A stretch of 35,065 nucleotides of DNA from Bacteroidales bacterium H4 (GTDB lineage Bacteria; Bacteroidota; Bacteroidia; Bacteroidales; Muribaculaceae). The notes below the pieces were generated by a model. That model saw nothing but the letters and a program-made list of their open reading frames with translations, was not told where the DNA came from and did no database searches. Within the stretch, counting starts at the first letter, position 1. Every line of letters starts with the position of its first letter. The stretch is from NCBI GenBank assembly GCA_001701165.1, contig DAAP01000016.1, forward strand, positions 1-35,065, read 5' to 3'. Of the stretch, positions 24,243 through 32,373 are shown one piece after another. The position numbers and the translations under genes were made by a program.

Positions 24243-24316
24243 TGACTCATACAGGATTCAAACCTGTAACCTTCTGATCCGTAGTCAGATGCTCTATTCA
24301 GTTGAGCTAATGAGCC
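24243..24316 (-). tRNA. tRNA-Arg (anticodon ACG), proximal copy
   Basis: Base-for-base the same 74 nucleotides as 24148-24221, separated by a 21-base spacer, with the same anticodon ACG and no encoded CCA. It is the first of the pair in the direction of transcription. The full promoter at 24341-24371 ends 25 bases upstream. Confidence 0.95.
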
Positions 24317-24340
24317 ATTGCCGTTTCGGCTTTGCGACTG

Positions 24341-24371
24341 CAAAGTTAGGGCTTTTTTTTCTTCCGGCCAA
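24341..24371 (-). promoter_or_regulatory. Full-consensus promoter of the tRNA-Arg pair
   Basis: On the minus strand TTG (24369-24371), 20 bases, TAACTTTG (24341-24348). The rest of the gap to 24559 shows no gene. Confidence 0.75.
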
Positions 24372-24559
24372 ATTATTTTGCTTGTTTTTTCAAGCCCTTT
24401 TACCGCCCCAACAATTTGGCAGTGCTTATGTCTTATGGTTCAGTCCGTTAGTCGTCTCCTTTTTGAGATATCCGTACCAACGGCAATCGTCATTAATATC
24501 CCGGCATGTAGTCAATACTTTTCGATTGAACTTCTGCAACGGGCAGAGTATAAATACTC

Positions 24560-24895
24560 TTAATCAAGAGCGGACTTATCCGTAGCCGGATTGCGAAATG
24601 TCAGACGATGGTCTACATATTCCTGAGTAGCAATCAGCGTGGGCTTCGGAAGTTTCTCGTAGTAACGCGAGATTTCGATTTGTTCTCGATTTTCGGTGAT
24701 TTCTTCGAGGTTGTCGTTCAACGATGCAAATTCCTGGAGCTTTTTCTCAAGGTCGTGCTTCATTTCGGCGGCAATCTGATTGGAACGTTTTGCGATAACG
24801 CATACTGTCTCGTAGATATTGCCTGTTTGCTTGGACAAGTCGATGAGGTCGCGTGTTACTGTGTTTAGCGGCGCGTTAGTTTTCTTGTAGTCCAT
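24560..24895 (-). CDS. rpoZ: RNA polymerase omega subunit, Rpb6-type
   Basis: Small RNA polymerase subunit that helps assemble beta-prime. The 111 residues show TVTRDLIDLSKQTGNIYETV and CVIAKRSNQIAAEMKHDLEKKL, matching the Rpb6/omega fold where alternating helices carry a conserved IAKRSNQI. The C-terminal part (RYYEKLPKPTLIATQEYVD) is characteristic of Bacteroidota omega. It follows bamD by 48 bases on the same strand, a common Bacteroidales pair. Confidence 0.88.
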   Translation of the reverse strand: MDYKKTNAPLNTVTRDLIDLSKQTGNIYETVCVIAKRSNQIAAEMKHDLEKKLQEFASLNDNLEEITENREQIEISRYYEKLPKPTLIATQEYVDHRLTFRNPATDKSALD

Positions 24896-24943
24896 TATAT
24901 AAAAGTATGATTATGTCTTGTATGTTATTCTAAGTGTTTGATG

Positions 24944-25744
24944 TCAGTCCTTGACGTACTTCTGTGCGATCTTGAGGATATTGTCCGCTTCGGAACGGTA
25001 GGGACTGTCCGGATAGTTATTGATAAACGAGTAATACTCATCTATTACATCGCGGAAACGGTCTGCCTTGCGCTCTTCCACACTGAGGTTTGCTTCTTGA
25101 TAGCGAGCCTTAAGCACCAACATCTCCAAGTCCTCTTTGTATTTGGAATATGGATAGTCCTTGATGGCGTTTTTAGCTACGATGACGGCACTTTCATAGT
25201 TATTGCCCATATATGTGCCGAGGTTATAGTACAACTGCGCGTTCTGCAATTGTTTCAATGTCAATTTATCCTGCAACTCGAAGATCGCGTTTTGGGCAGT
25301 AGACACCTTTTCGCTGCGCGGGAAGTAGTCTATGAAGTTCTGCAACTCGCGTATGGCTTTAATGGTGCCTGTCTGGTCAAGTTGCGGCTCAGGCGAGTCA
25401 AGATAGTATCCATAGCCGCAATAGAAGCGTGCCGGCTCAGCATACTTGCCTTTAGGATAGCGCGTGTAATACTTCTCGAAAAAAGCTCCCGAGCTGATAT
25501 AATCCTTGTTCTCGTAGTAGCTCATAGCTAACAGGTACAGCGATTCCTCTGCCTTGGACGATCCCTTGAAAACAGTAACCAAATCCGTTAGGATAGTCGC
25601 CGACTGCGAATAACGTTTTTGCTCGAAAGCACGCTTGGCGTACTCGAACTTATAGTCATTGTCGGTGCTCTTGAGGACGCGCTGGTATTCGCCACAAGAC
25701 GCCACCATAATAGCCAACAAGATGTATGTCAGTAACTTGCGCAT
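24944..25744 (-). CDS. bamD: Outer membrane protein assembly lipoprotein BamD
   Basis: Lipoprotein component of the BAM complex that inserts beta-barrel proteins into the outer membrane. The 266 residues begin with signal MRKLLTYILLAIMVASC and the lipid-anchored Cys17. The mature part is made of tetratricopeptide-like repeats: YEYAKRAF-type helices (DYKFEYAKRAFEQKRYSQSA), SYYENKDYISSGAFFEKYYT, IDYFPRSEKVSTAQNAIFEL, and VIDEYYSFINNYPDSPYRSE at the end. A -7 box lies at 25778-25785. rpoZ follows 48 bases downstream. Confidence 0.93.
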   Translation of the reverse strand: MRKLLTYILLAIMVASCGEYQRVLKSTDNDYKFEYAKRAFEQKRYSQSATILTDLVTVFKGSSKAEESLYLLAMSYYENKDYISSGAFFEKYYTRYPKGKYAEPARFYCGYGYYLDSPEPQLDQTGTIKAIRELQNFIDYFPRSEKVSTAQNAIFELQDKLTLKQLQNAQLYYNLGTYMGNNYESAVIVAKNAIKDYPYSKYKEDLEMLVLKARYQEANLSVEERKADRFRDVIDEYYSFINNYPDSPYRSEADNILKIAQKYVKD

Positions 25745-25777
25745 TTATATACGTATATCTGTCAGATAATTAATGTG

Positions 25778-25785
25778 CAAAGGTA
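25778..25785 (-). promoter_or_regulatory. -7 box of the bamD-rpoZ unit
   Basis: Minus-strand TACCTTTG matches TAnnTTTG, 33 bases before the bamD ATG; no clear -33 TTG. The remaining 25786-25976 gap shows no gene. Confidence 0.55.
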
Positions 25786-25976
25786 CAAATTTTCCGCGTA
25801 AAGAGCCCCTGATAGTCCGCAAAAAAGTGTGAAACAGATGCTAAACGCCGCTAAACACCAACCCAAAGCCTGTCTATTACAACTAAATCAACGCATATAG
25901 CCGATTTGAAAGCCGTAGCTGAGCATAGCCGGCAGCCATACAAAAGGCACAAGCGTCCTTTTTCGTGTATCTCGTA

Positions 25977-28469
25977 TTACACCGGGTCTACATCATAGTA
26001 AATATACAGCCCTGTATACGAACCCATATTATGGAAATTAGTATATATCTGCCCGATGGCCTGCTTGACTTGCGATGGTGATATGCCGAGTTTAAACTTG
26101 AGCATTATACGCCGTATGTACATCTGTTGTATACGACCAACTTCGGGGGCATCGGGCCCGTATACTCCCGTCCCGAAAGTGCGCCGCATCATCGATGCAA
26201 AGGTCTCGGAGGCTTGCGCCACGCGTTCGGCATCCCGATGCTTGAAGTATATGTAAATAATGTGAGCAAAAGGCGGATAGTCGAAAGCTTGGCGCTCGCC
26301 TAATTCATGATCGTAGTATCCCTGATAATCATGTTTGCACACATATCCTATAATCGGATGACCCGGGTTGGCGGTCTGTATTATTACATGGCCGGGCTTG
26401 TCGCGCCGTCCGGCACGACCGCTCACTTGTTCCAGCATATTAAATGCACGCTCGGCGGCTCTAAAATCAGGGTAATTGATGATTGTATCGGCATTGAGTA
26501 CCACCGCTGTACTAACATCACTAAAATCCAATCCTTTAGTAACCATCTGCGTACCCACAAGAATATCTGCCTTGTGCCGGGAAAAAGCATCGATAATGTT
26601 GGCATAATCATCCTTGTTACGCGTTGTGTCCAAGTCCATACGTAACATCTTGGCCTTTGGCAAACGTTCGGCGATATCATCCTCGATGCGCTCGGTGCCG
26701 TACCCAAGTACTTCTATAGCCGGCATTCCACATTCGGGACATATATTAGGCAAGCGCATCGTATGTCCGCAATAATGGCACACCAACTCTCCTTGGTGCC
26801 TGTGGTAGGTCATGGATACATCGCAATTTGGACATTTGGGTATGTAAGCACATTGCTTGCACCTCGCTATGGGGGCATAGCCGCGACGGTTGTGGAAGAT
26901 TATAGCCTGACTACCACGGCCTACGGCTTGGGCCAGTTCCAAAGCCGTGCTGTCAGCCAAAGCACCCTTAACCTCGCCCTTTAGGCGAGCGCGTGTCATG
27001 TCCGTCACCGTAATACGCGGCAAGTGCACACCATTGTAACGTGTAGACAGCTTCACCAGCCCAAAGCGGCCTTGTTGTGCCTTATAATACGTCTCAACAC
27101 TCGGAGTGGCACTACCCAACAGCGTCTTGGCTCCGCACATACGTGCCACAACCGTGGCTACATCGCGTGCGTTATATCGCGGTGCGGGGTCATATTGTTT
27201 GTAACTGGGCTCGTGTTCTTCGTCCACTATCACCATGCCAAGACTATGGAACGGCAGAAACACTGCCGACCGAGCACCTATAATCACACATGGCGATGTA
27301 TTCTTGAGCAGCTTCTTCCAGACCTCGACGCGCTTGCCGTCCGAAAACTTGGAATGGTATATGACCACGCGCTGTCCGAATACACGCTGCAAGCGTCGTG
27401 TAAGCTGGGTTGTCAAAGCTATCTCCGGCACAAGCATCAGCGCCTGTCGTCCCGAACGCAGGGCCTCGTCTATGAGGTGTATATATATTTCCGTTTTGCC
27501 ACTGGAAGTAACTCCGTGCAGCAATACCACATCTTTTTGTTCAAAGGCTGCGCGTATACCCTGCAATGCAGTATTTTGCTCGACCGAAAGCATGGGTAAG
27601 GATGTACACGCGACATCGGGGTCTGACGGCTGTGCCGTATCTGCATCAAAACGAGATGTTTCTACCGTGAAGGTGCGTAACAGTCCTTTGGTCTCGAGTG
27701 CTGTCAGTGATGCCGGAGTAGTCACGTCAGCTGCCTGCAACAGCGACTGTCGCGCCACCGGGCGTACTTCATCACCGCCTATAGCCCCGGAAAGCTTGAG
27801 CAACGCTGCAAGTATGCGCTGTTGAACCGGAGCCTTGGACACAACATCAAACATTCGGCGTACAACCTGTCGCCTGTCGCCGTCTCCAATTATGGGGACT
27901 ACCATAAACTGTTTGCGTGGCCGAAAGCGCTCGACAAGACGCTCGCTGATCATTACCGCCCCGGCTTTGAGCAATTCATCCAGCAACGACTCTGTGTGCT
28001 CTATACCGGTAGCCTTAGACAGAGACTTGGACGTCATTTTACCCTTAGAGCACAAGGCCTGCCATAATAACAGCTGACGCTCGTCCGTAATGCCGGGCGG
28101 GATTGTCGGGTCAAAGTCCGGATTGGCTTCAACGAAGGTTTCTGTCTCAACCTTAAGCCCGGCAGGCAAAGCCGCACGCATCACCTCTCCAATACAACAC
28201 ATATAATACTCCGAAATCCACGTCATCAGCCTCAATTGACGAGAAGTCATCACAGCATAGTCGTCCAAGACCATGTCAATCTCCTTAAGTGTTCCTCCGG
28301 GATTGGCCGATGCAGCATTGCATACTATGCCCGTGTAACGATTGCGAGGACCAAAGGGCACTATAACTCTATAACCCTCACCAACACGTCCGTCCCACGC
28401 CTGTGGCACCTTATAGGTAAACACGCGCGGCACCGGAACGGGCACTATGACTTGAACCAATTGAGCCAT
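25977..28469 (-). CDS. priA: Primosomal replication restart helicase PriA
   Basis: Superfamily 2 DNA helicase that reloads the replisome at stalled forks. The 830 residues fit the larger Bacteroidota form. Domains: an N-terminal 3'-binding domain (VIVPVPVPRVFTYKVPQAWD), Walker A LLHGVTSSGKTEIY near residue 320, DEEH box VDEEHEPSYKQYD near 416, and a zinc-binding cluster near 540-580 with four Cys pairs (CKQCAYIPKCPNCD, LVCHYCGH, ICPECG). The helicase C-lobe follows (VLGYGTERIEDDIAERLP, DILVGTQMVTKGLDF). The gene has its own -7 box and is divergent from the nucleotidyltransferase gene. Confidence 0.96.
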   Translation of the reverse strand: MAQLVQVIVPVPVPRVFTYKVPQAWDGRVGEGYRVIVPFGPRNRYTGIVCNAASANPGGTLKEIDMVLDDYAVMTSRQLRLMTWISEYYMCCIGEVMRAALPAGLKVETETFVEANPDFDPTIPPGITDERQLLLWQALCSKGKMTSKSLSKATGIEHTESLLDELLKAGAVMISERLVERFRPRKQFMVVPIIGDGDRRQVVRRMFDVVSKAPVQQRILAALLKLSGAIGGDEVRPVARQSLLQAADVTTPASLTALETKGLLRTFTVETSRFDADTAQPSDPDVACTSLPMLSVEQNTALQGIRAAFEQKDVVLLHGVTSSGKTEIYIHLIDEALRSGRQALMLVPEIALTTQLTRRLQRVFGQRVVIYHSKFSDGKRVEVWKKLLKNTSPCVIIGARSAVFLPFHSLGMVIVDEEHEPSYKQYDPAPRYNARDVATVVARMCGAKTLLGSATPSVETYYKAQQGRFGLVKLSTRYNGVHLPRITVTDMTRARLKGEVKGALADSTALELAQAVGRGSQAIIFHNRRGYAPIARCKQCAYIPKCPNCDVSMTYHRHQGELVCHYCGHTMRLPNICPECGMPAIEVLGYGTERIEDDIAERLPKAKMLRMDLDTTRNKDDYANIIDAFSRHKADILVGTQMVTKGLDFSDVSTAVVLNADTIINYPDFRAAERAFNMLEQVSGRAGRRDKPGHVIIQTANPGHPIIGYVCKHDYQGYYDHELGERQAFDYPPFAHIIYIYFKHRDAERVAQASETFASMMRRTFGTGVYGPDAPEVGRIQQMYIRRIMLKFKLGISPSQVKQAIGQIYTNFHNMGSYTGLYIYYDVDPV

Positions 28470-28559
28470 GGATTATATATCATATTTGGCAGCCGTATTC
28501 AAATGACGGAGTGTGCAAATGATGGCGAGCACCCCATACCACAACTGGCTTGCGGAGTA

Positions 28560-28567
28560 CAAAGATA
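28560..28567 (-). promoter_or_regulatory. -7 box of priA
   Basis: Minus-strand TATCTTTG matches TAnnTTTG, 90 bases before the priA ATG, and faces the divergent box at 28611-28618. Confidence 0.5.
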
Positions 28568-28610
28568 CAAGAAAAAACGGCGGATAACGGCATCCAATCG
28601 TTTTTTTTTG

Positions 28611-28618
28611 TAATTTTG
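28611..28618 (+). promoter_or_regulatory. -7 box of the nucleotidyltransferase-tgt-lptG unit
   Basis: TAATTTTG matches TAnnTTTG, after a run of nine T. It lies 96 bases before the ATG at 28715. Confidence 0.5.
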
Positions 28619-28714
28619 TGCTTTAATATGCAGCAGAGCTATTTCTGTCGCCGTATTAGATATGCCTTTGTGCATACTTGTACATAGTAGAAATCAAAAT
28701 TACAACATACACAT

Positions 28715-29635
28715 ATGAAACCTACACTGCTTGTACTTGCAGCCGGAATGGGAAGTCGCTACGGCGGCCTCAAGCAACTTGACCCGCTTGGCCCCCACGG
28801 CGAGACAATTATGGACTACTCTATTTACGATGCTCTGCGTGCAGGGTTCGGTCGCGTGGTGTTTGTCATACGCCACGATTTCGAGAAGGATTTTCGCGAG
28901 CGCGTATGCAGCAAATACGATGGCGTTATAGACGTACACGTTGTATTCCAAAGCACCGACGCATTACCTGAAGGTTATATCTGCCCTCAGGATCGTAAAC
29001 GTCCCTGGGGCACCAACCATGCCATAATGATGAGCAAGGACGTCATCGACGGCCCGTTTGCAGTCATCAACGCTGATGACTTCTACGGACACGAGGCCTT
29101 CGAGATAATGGCTCGTCACTTTGCACAGGCCGGCACAAACGCTCCCGGCAACTACTGCATGGTGGGCTTCCGCATAGGCAATACCATGACTCGCAACGGC
29201 TCGGTGTCGCGAGGCGTATGCACCGTCATTGACGGCAAGCTCAATAAGATTGTCGAGCGGCGTAAGATTTACTATGCCGCAGACGACTCCATAGTATATG
29301 AAGATGAAAACGGAATCCCCAGACCATTGACTGCCGATGCACCGGTATCAATGAATCTCTGGGGCTTTACCCCGGATTACTTCGAATACAGTGAACGCGA
29401 ATTCCGTCGCTTCTTGGACAAGTACATCACCGATCCTTCACGTGAATTCTTCATCCCTTCCGTAGTGGACAAGCTTATACGCAACGATGAGGCCTCGGTA
29501 ACCGTTCTAAAAACCTCGGACAAATGGTTTGGCGTCACCTACGCGCAAGACCGCGAGCATGTAGTCGAATCGCTGGCCAAGCTACACAGACAGGGCCACT
29601 ATCCGGCCAAACTTTTTGACAAGACAAGCCTCTAA
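28715..29635 (+). CDS. Nucleotidyltransferase family protein
   Basis: A 306-residue sugar-nucleotidyltransferase-like protein. The N-terminal signature LLVLAAGMGSRYGGLKQLDP is the NTP-binding loop of NDP-sugar pyrophosphorylases, with the lysine and glycine-rich turn; RPWGTNHAIMM and VINADDFYG (metal-binding Asp) follow the same plan. It lacks the C-terminal hexapeptide repeats of GlmU, so the uridylyl or guanylyl substrate is open. It ends two bases before tgt and leads a tight operon (tgt, LptF/G permease). Confidence 0.85.
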   Translation: MKPTLLVLAAGMGSRYGGLKQLDPLGPHGETIMDYSIYDALRAGFGRVVFVIRHDFEKDFRERVCSKYDGVIDVHVVFQSTDALPEGYICPQDRKRPWGTNHAIMMSKDVIDGPFAVINADDFYGHEAFEIMARHFAQAGTNAPGNYCMVGFRIGNTMTRNGSVSRGVCTVIDGKLNKIVERRKIYYAADDSIVYEDENGIPRPLTADAPVSMNLWGFTPDYFEYSEREFRRFLDKYITDPSREFFIPSVVDKLIRNDEASVTVLKTSDKWFGVTYAQDREHVVESLAKLHRQGHYPAKLFDKTSL

Positions 29636-29637
29636 CG

Positions 29638-30768
29638 ATGGACTTTACGCTTCAGGCCACTGCCCCATCGTCCAAGGCACGCGCCGGACGCATAGTCACC
29701 GACCACGGAGTCATCGAAACTCCCATATTTATGCCCGTGGGCACACAGGGCAGCGTCAAGGGTGTGCATATTCCGGAACTGCGCAGCCAAGTTCATGCCC
29801 AAATCATCTTGGGCAACACCTATCATCTATACCTGCGCCCCGGCATTGAGATCCTCAACCGCGCCGGAGGCCTGCACAAGTTCAACGGCTGGGACGGGCC
29901 CATACTGACAGACAGCGGCGGATTCCAAGTGTTTTCATTGAGCCATAACCGTAAACTCACAGAAGAGGGAGCCCACTTCCGTAGTCATATCGATGGTTCG
30001 CGTCACCTTTTCACGCCCGAGAATGTCGTGGACATACAGCGCAACATCGGCGCCGACATCATGATGGCCTTGGATGAATGCCCTCCCGGAGCCAGTGATT
30101 ACAAGTACGCGCGACGCTCGCTCGACCTCACGCTCAAATGGATGGAGCGCGGATGGCGCCATTACAACGAGACCGAAGGCCTCTACGGATACCATCAAGC
30201 ATGGTTCCCCATAGTTCAGGGTTGCACCTACGAAGATCTGCGCCGCGAAAGCGCCGAACATGTCGCCGCCCTTGGCGCCGAAGGCAACGCCATAGGCGGT
30301 CTGGCCGTAGGCGAACCCACCGAGGTAATGTATGACATGATAGAGGTCGTCAACGAAATTCTTCCGCAAGACCGACCACGCTATCTTATGGGCGTAGGCA
30401 CACCCGTCAATATACTCGAAGCCATCGACCGCGGCGTCGACATGATGGATTGTGTAATGCCCACCCGAAACGGTCGCAACGGAATGCTCTTCACTCCGGA
30501 AGGAACCATGAATATGCGCAACCGCAAATGGGCCGATGATTTCCGCCCGATATGGGAGGATGGGCCCACAGACGTCGACCGCATATACTCGCGTGCATAC
30601 TTACGCCACCTATTCATCGCCGAGGAAATCCTGGCGATGCAAATAGCATCTATACACAACCTCGCCTTCTACCTTTGGCTGGTAGGCGAAGCACGTCGGC
30701 ATATCTTTGCCGGAGACTTCCATGCCTGGAAAGAAGAAATGGTTACACGCCTTAACCGCCGTCTCTGA
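29638..30768 (+). CDS. tgt: tRNA-guanine transglycosylase
   Basis: Exchanges guanine at tRNA wobble position 34 for the queuosine precursor (preQ1). The 376 residues are family length. Catalytic landmarks: ILTDSGGFQVFSL (base-binding Asp near residue 90) and DMMDCVMPTRNGRNG near residue 263 (nucleophile Asp in DCVMPTR). The usual zinc site, CxCxxC just before SRAYLRHL, is absent: the positions read EDGPTDVDRIY, with the later His in SIHNLAFYLW kept. The protein therefore probably lacks that zinc. It starts two bases after the nucleotidyltransferase stop and overlaps the next start by one base (TGATG). Confidence 0.95.
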   Translation: MDFTLQATAPSSKARAGRIVTDHGVIETPIFMPVGTQGSVKGVHIPELRSQVHAQIILGNTYHLYLRPGIEILNRAGGLHKFNGWDGPILTDSGGFQVFSLSHNRKLTEEGAHFRSHIDGSRHLFTPENVVDIQRNIGADIMMALDECPPGASDYKYARRSLDLTLKWMERGWRHYNETEGLYGYHQAWFPIVQGCTYEDLRRESAEHVAALGAEGNAIGGLAVGEPTEVMYDMIEVVNEILPQDRPRYLMGVGTPVNILEAIDRGVDMMDCVMPTRNGRNGMLFTPEGTMNMRNRKWADDFRPIWEDGPTDVDRIYSRAYLRHLFIAEEILAMQIASIHNLAFYLWLVGEARRHIFAGDFHAWKEEMVTRLNRRL

Positions 30769-31841
30769 TGTTCAAGACCATTGACCGCTATATTATTCGT
30801 AAGTTTCTAGGAACATACGTTTTCGCCATCATCCTGCTGTTGGCGATAGTGGTCATGTTCGACATCAACGAGAAATTGGACGCCTTTCTCAAAGCACCGT
30901 TGCATGCCACCATCGTTGACTATTTTCTCAATTTCATCCCTTATTTTGCCAACCAGTTTGCGCCGCTATTTACCTTCATCGCGGTAATTTTCTTCACATC
31001 CAAGCTGGCTATGCATAACGAGATTGTGGCAATGCTGTCCTCGGGTATGAGCTTCAGACGTCTGCTAAGACCGTATATGGTCAGCGCCGCTGTCATAGCC
31101 GCTGCCTCATTCGTGCTGAGTGCCTATATCATACCCCCGGCCAACGTCAAACGCATAAACTACACCAATACTTACGTCAAAAACAAGCGCGTGGACTATG
31201 GTGCAAATATCATGCTTATGGTGGCGCCCAACGAAATTGCATATATCAACCGGTATGACAATATTACCAAAACCGGCATTCGCTTCTCGCTCGAAAGCTT
31301 CGATAAAGACAAACGTCTCGTCTCTCGACTTACAGCCACAAGCATACGTTGGGACACGCTGTACAACTGGCGCGTAAACGACTATGTGATACGCGATTTT
31401 CGTGACGGACGCGAATACATTTCCAAAGGCATGAGTCTGGACACCATCATACCGTTTGAGCCCCGCGATTTTCTCATTGCGGTCAATGACTGCGAAAAAA
31501 TGACAACTCCGGCACTGGCTCGATATGTCGAGAGACAGAAAGAACGCGGCGTGGCCAACATCCGCACTTTTGAAGTTGAGTATCACAGGCGTTTTGCCAT
31601 GACAGCAGCTGCATTCATTCTCACTATCATAGGTATGTCCCTATCTTCGCGCAAGGTTAAAGGCGGTATGGGGCTTAATATCGGCATAGGTTTGGTCCTC
31701 AGTTTCGGATACATCCTCTTCATGACTGTCACACAGACTTTTGCCTTATCCGGCCTTACGTCTGCCATGGTAGCCATGTGGATTCCTAACGTATTGTTCT
31801 CGTTGATAGCTCTCGTACTCTACATACGTGCACGGCGCTAA
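30768..31841 (+). CDS. LptF/LptG family permease
   Basis: Inner-membrane subunit of the LptB2FG transporter that extracts lipopolysaccharide from the inner membrane. The 357 residues begin with the family motif MFKTIDRYIIRKFLGTYVFA, have three N-terminal membrane segments, a periplasmic beta-jellyroll middle (about residues 130-260) and three C-terminal membrane segments (FAMTAAAFILTIIGM, then LNIGIGLVLSFGYILFM). NEIVAMLSSGMSFRRLLRP is the coupling region. The gene overlaps tgt by one base. Confidence 0.9.
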   Translation: MFKTIDRYIIRKFLGTYVFAIILLLAIVVMFDINEKLDAFLKAPLHATIVDYFLNFIPYFANQFAPLFTFIAVIFFTSKLAMHNEIVAMLSSGMSFRRLLRPYMVSAAVIAAASFVLSAYIIPPANVKRINYTNTYVKNKRVDYGANIMLMVAPNEIAYINRYDNITKTGIRFSLESFDKDKRLVSRLTATSIRWDTLYNWRVNDYVIRDFRDGREYISKGMSLDTIIPFEPRDFLIAVNDCEKMTTPALARYVERQKERGVANIRTFEVEYHRRFAMTAAAFILTIIGMSLSSRKVKGGMGLNIGIGLVLSFGYILFMTVTQTFALSGLTSAMVAMWIPNVLFSLIALVLYIRARR

Positions 31842-31871
31842 GGTTCAAGCCTATTGTCTCTTAATATCTCA

Positions 31872-31906
31872 ATGACAATGCGTCACTTATTGTCACGCAT
31901 TGTCAT
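31872..31906. repeat. Perfect 12-bp hairpin at the 3' end of the Hsp15-like gene
   Basis: ATGACAATGCGT (31872-31883) pairs exactly with ACGCATTGTCAT (31895-31906). The right arm encodes the last codons of the gene ending at 31893, and the stop lies at the arm's edge. No T run follows on either strand, so termination is not certain. Confidence 0.7.
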
Positions 31907-32339
31907 CATCGTTGTCATCATCAAAACCGAGAAACCAGTCGCCATCGAAAGCTTGTTCTCGGAAATCGCGCAATTCTCGTCCTTCACGCTTGGTGGGACG
32001 GCCCAAACCCTTTCGCCGATCCACAAAACCGCTGACTGCTATTATATCGAGCAGGTCATACTGGCTTTGAGGCGTCAGGTTCTCAAGATACTCGGGAACA
32101 AGACGGGCTCCAAGGCGGTTTTCGGCAAGACCTTTGACTCGAAACGTATATGTCACCGGAGGCTTGCGTACGTATATAATGTCGCCAATCTTAATGGTGC
32201 GCGAAGGCTTGGCGGCCGGCGCATCCTCAGCACCCACACTTATACGCCCTTTGCGACATGCATCGGTACTGATGGTGCGAGTCTTGAAAACACGCATGGC
32301 CCACAGCCATTTGTCCAAACGAACTTCCTCTTTTGGCAT
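31893..32339 (-). CDS. Hsp15-like S4 RNA-binding protein
   Basis: A 148-residue protein with an N-terminal S4 domain: EEVRLDKWLWAMRVFKTRT and then the ACRKGRISV and KPSRTIKIGDIIYVRK pieces that make up the RNA-binding surface, as in Hsp15 (HslR), a ribosome-rescue factor that binds stalled 50S subunits. The C-terminus is acidic, ending DDDNDDDNA. ATG 32339 is chosen because MPKEEVRLDKWLW matches relatives; an in-frame ATG at 32396 would overlap the buk gene. It follows buk by 34 bases on the same strand. Confidence 0.85.
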   Translation of the reverse strand: MPKEEVRLDKWLWAMRVFKTRTISTDACRKGRISVGAEDAPAAKPSRTIKIGDIIYVRKPPVTYTFRVKGLAENRLGARLVPEYLENLTPQSQYDLLDIIAVSGFVDRRKGLGRPTKREGRELRDFREQAFDGDWFLGFDDDNDDDNA

Positions 32340-32373
32340 ATCTTTAATATATCCTCTCTCCGAACCGTTATCT

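Noticed and set aside
24044..24277. 77-codon plus-strand frame over the tRNA pair
   Set aside because: It only reads through the antisense of two tRNA genes.
24148..24316. Two 74-base direct repeats with a 21-base spacer as a CRISPR start
   Set aside because: The repeats fold perfectly as tRNA-Arg and have promoter and terminator; no further repeats.
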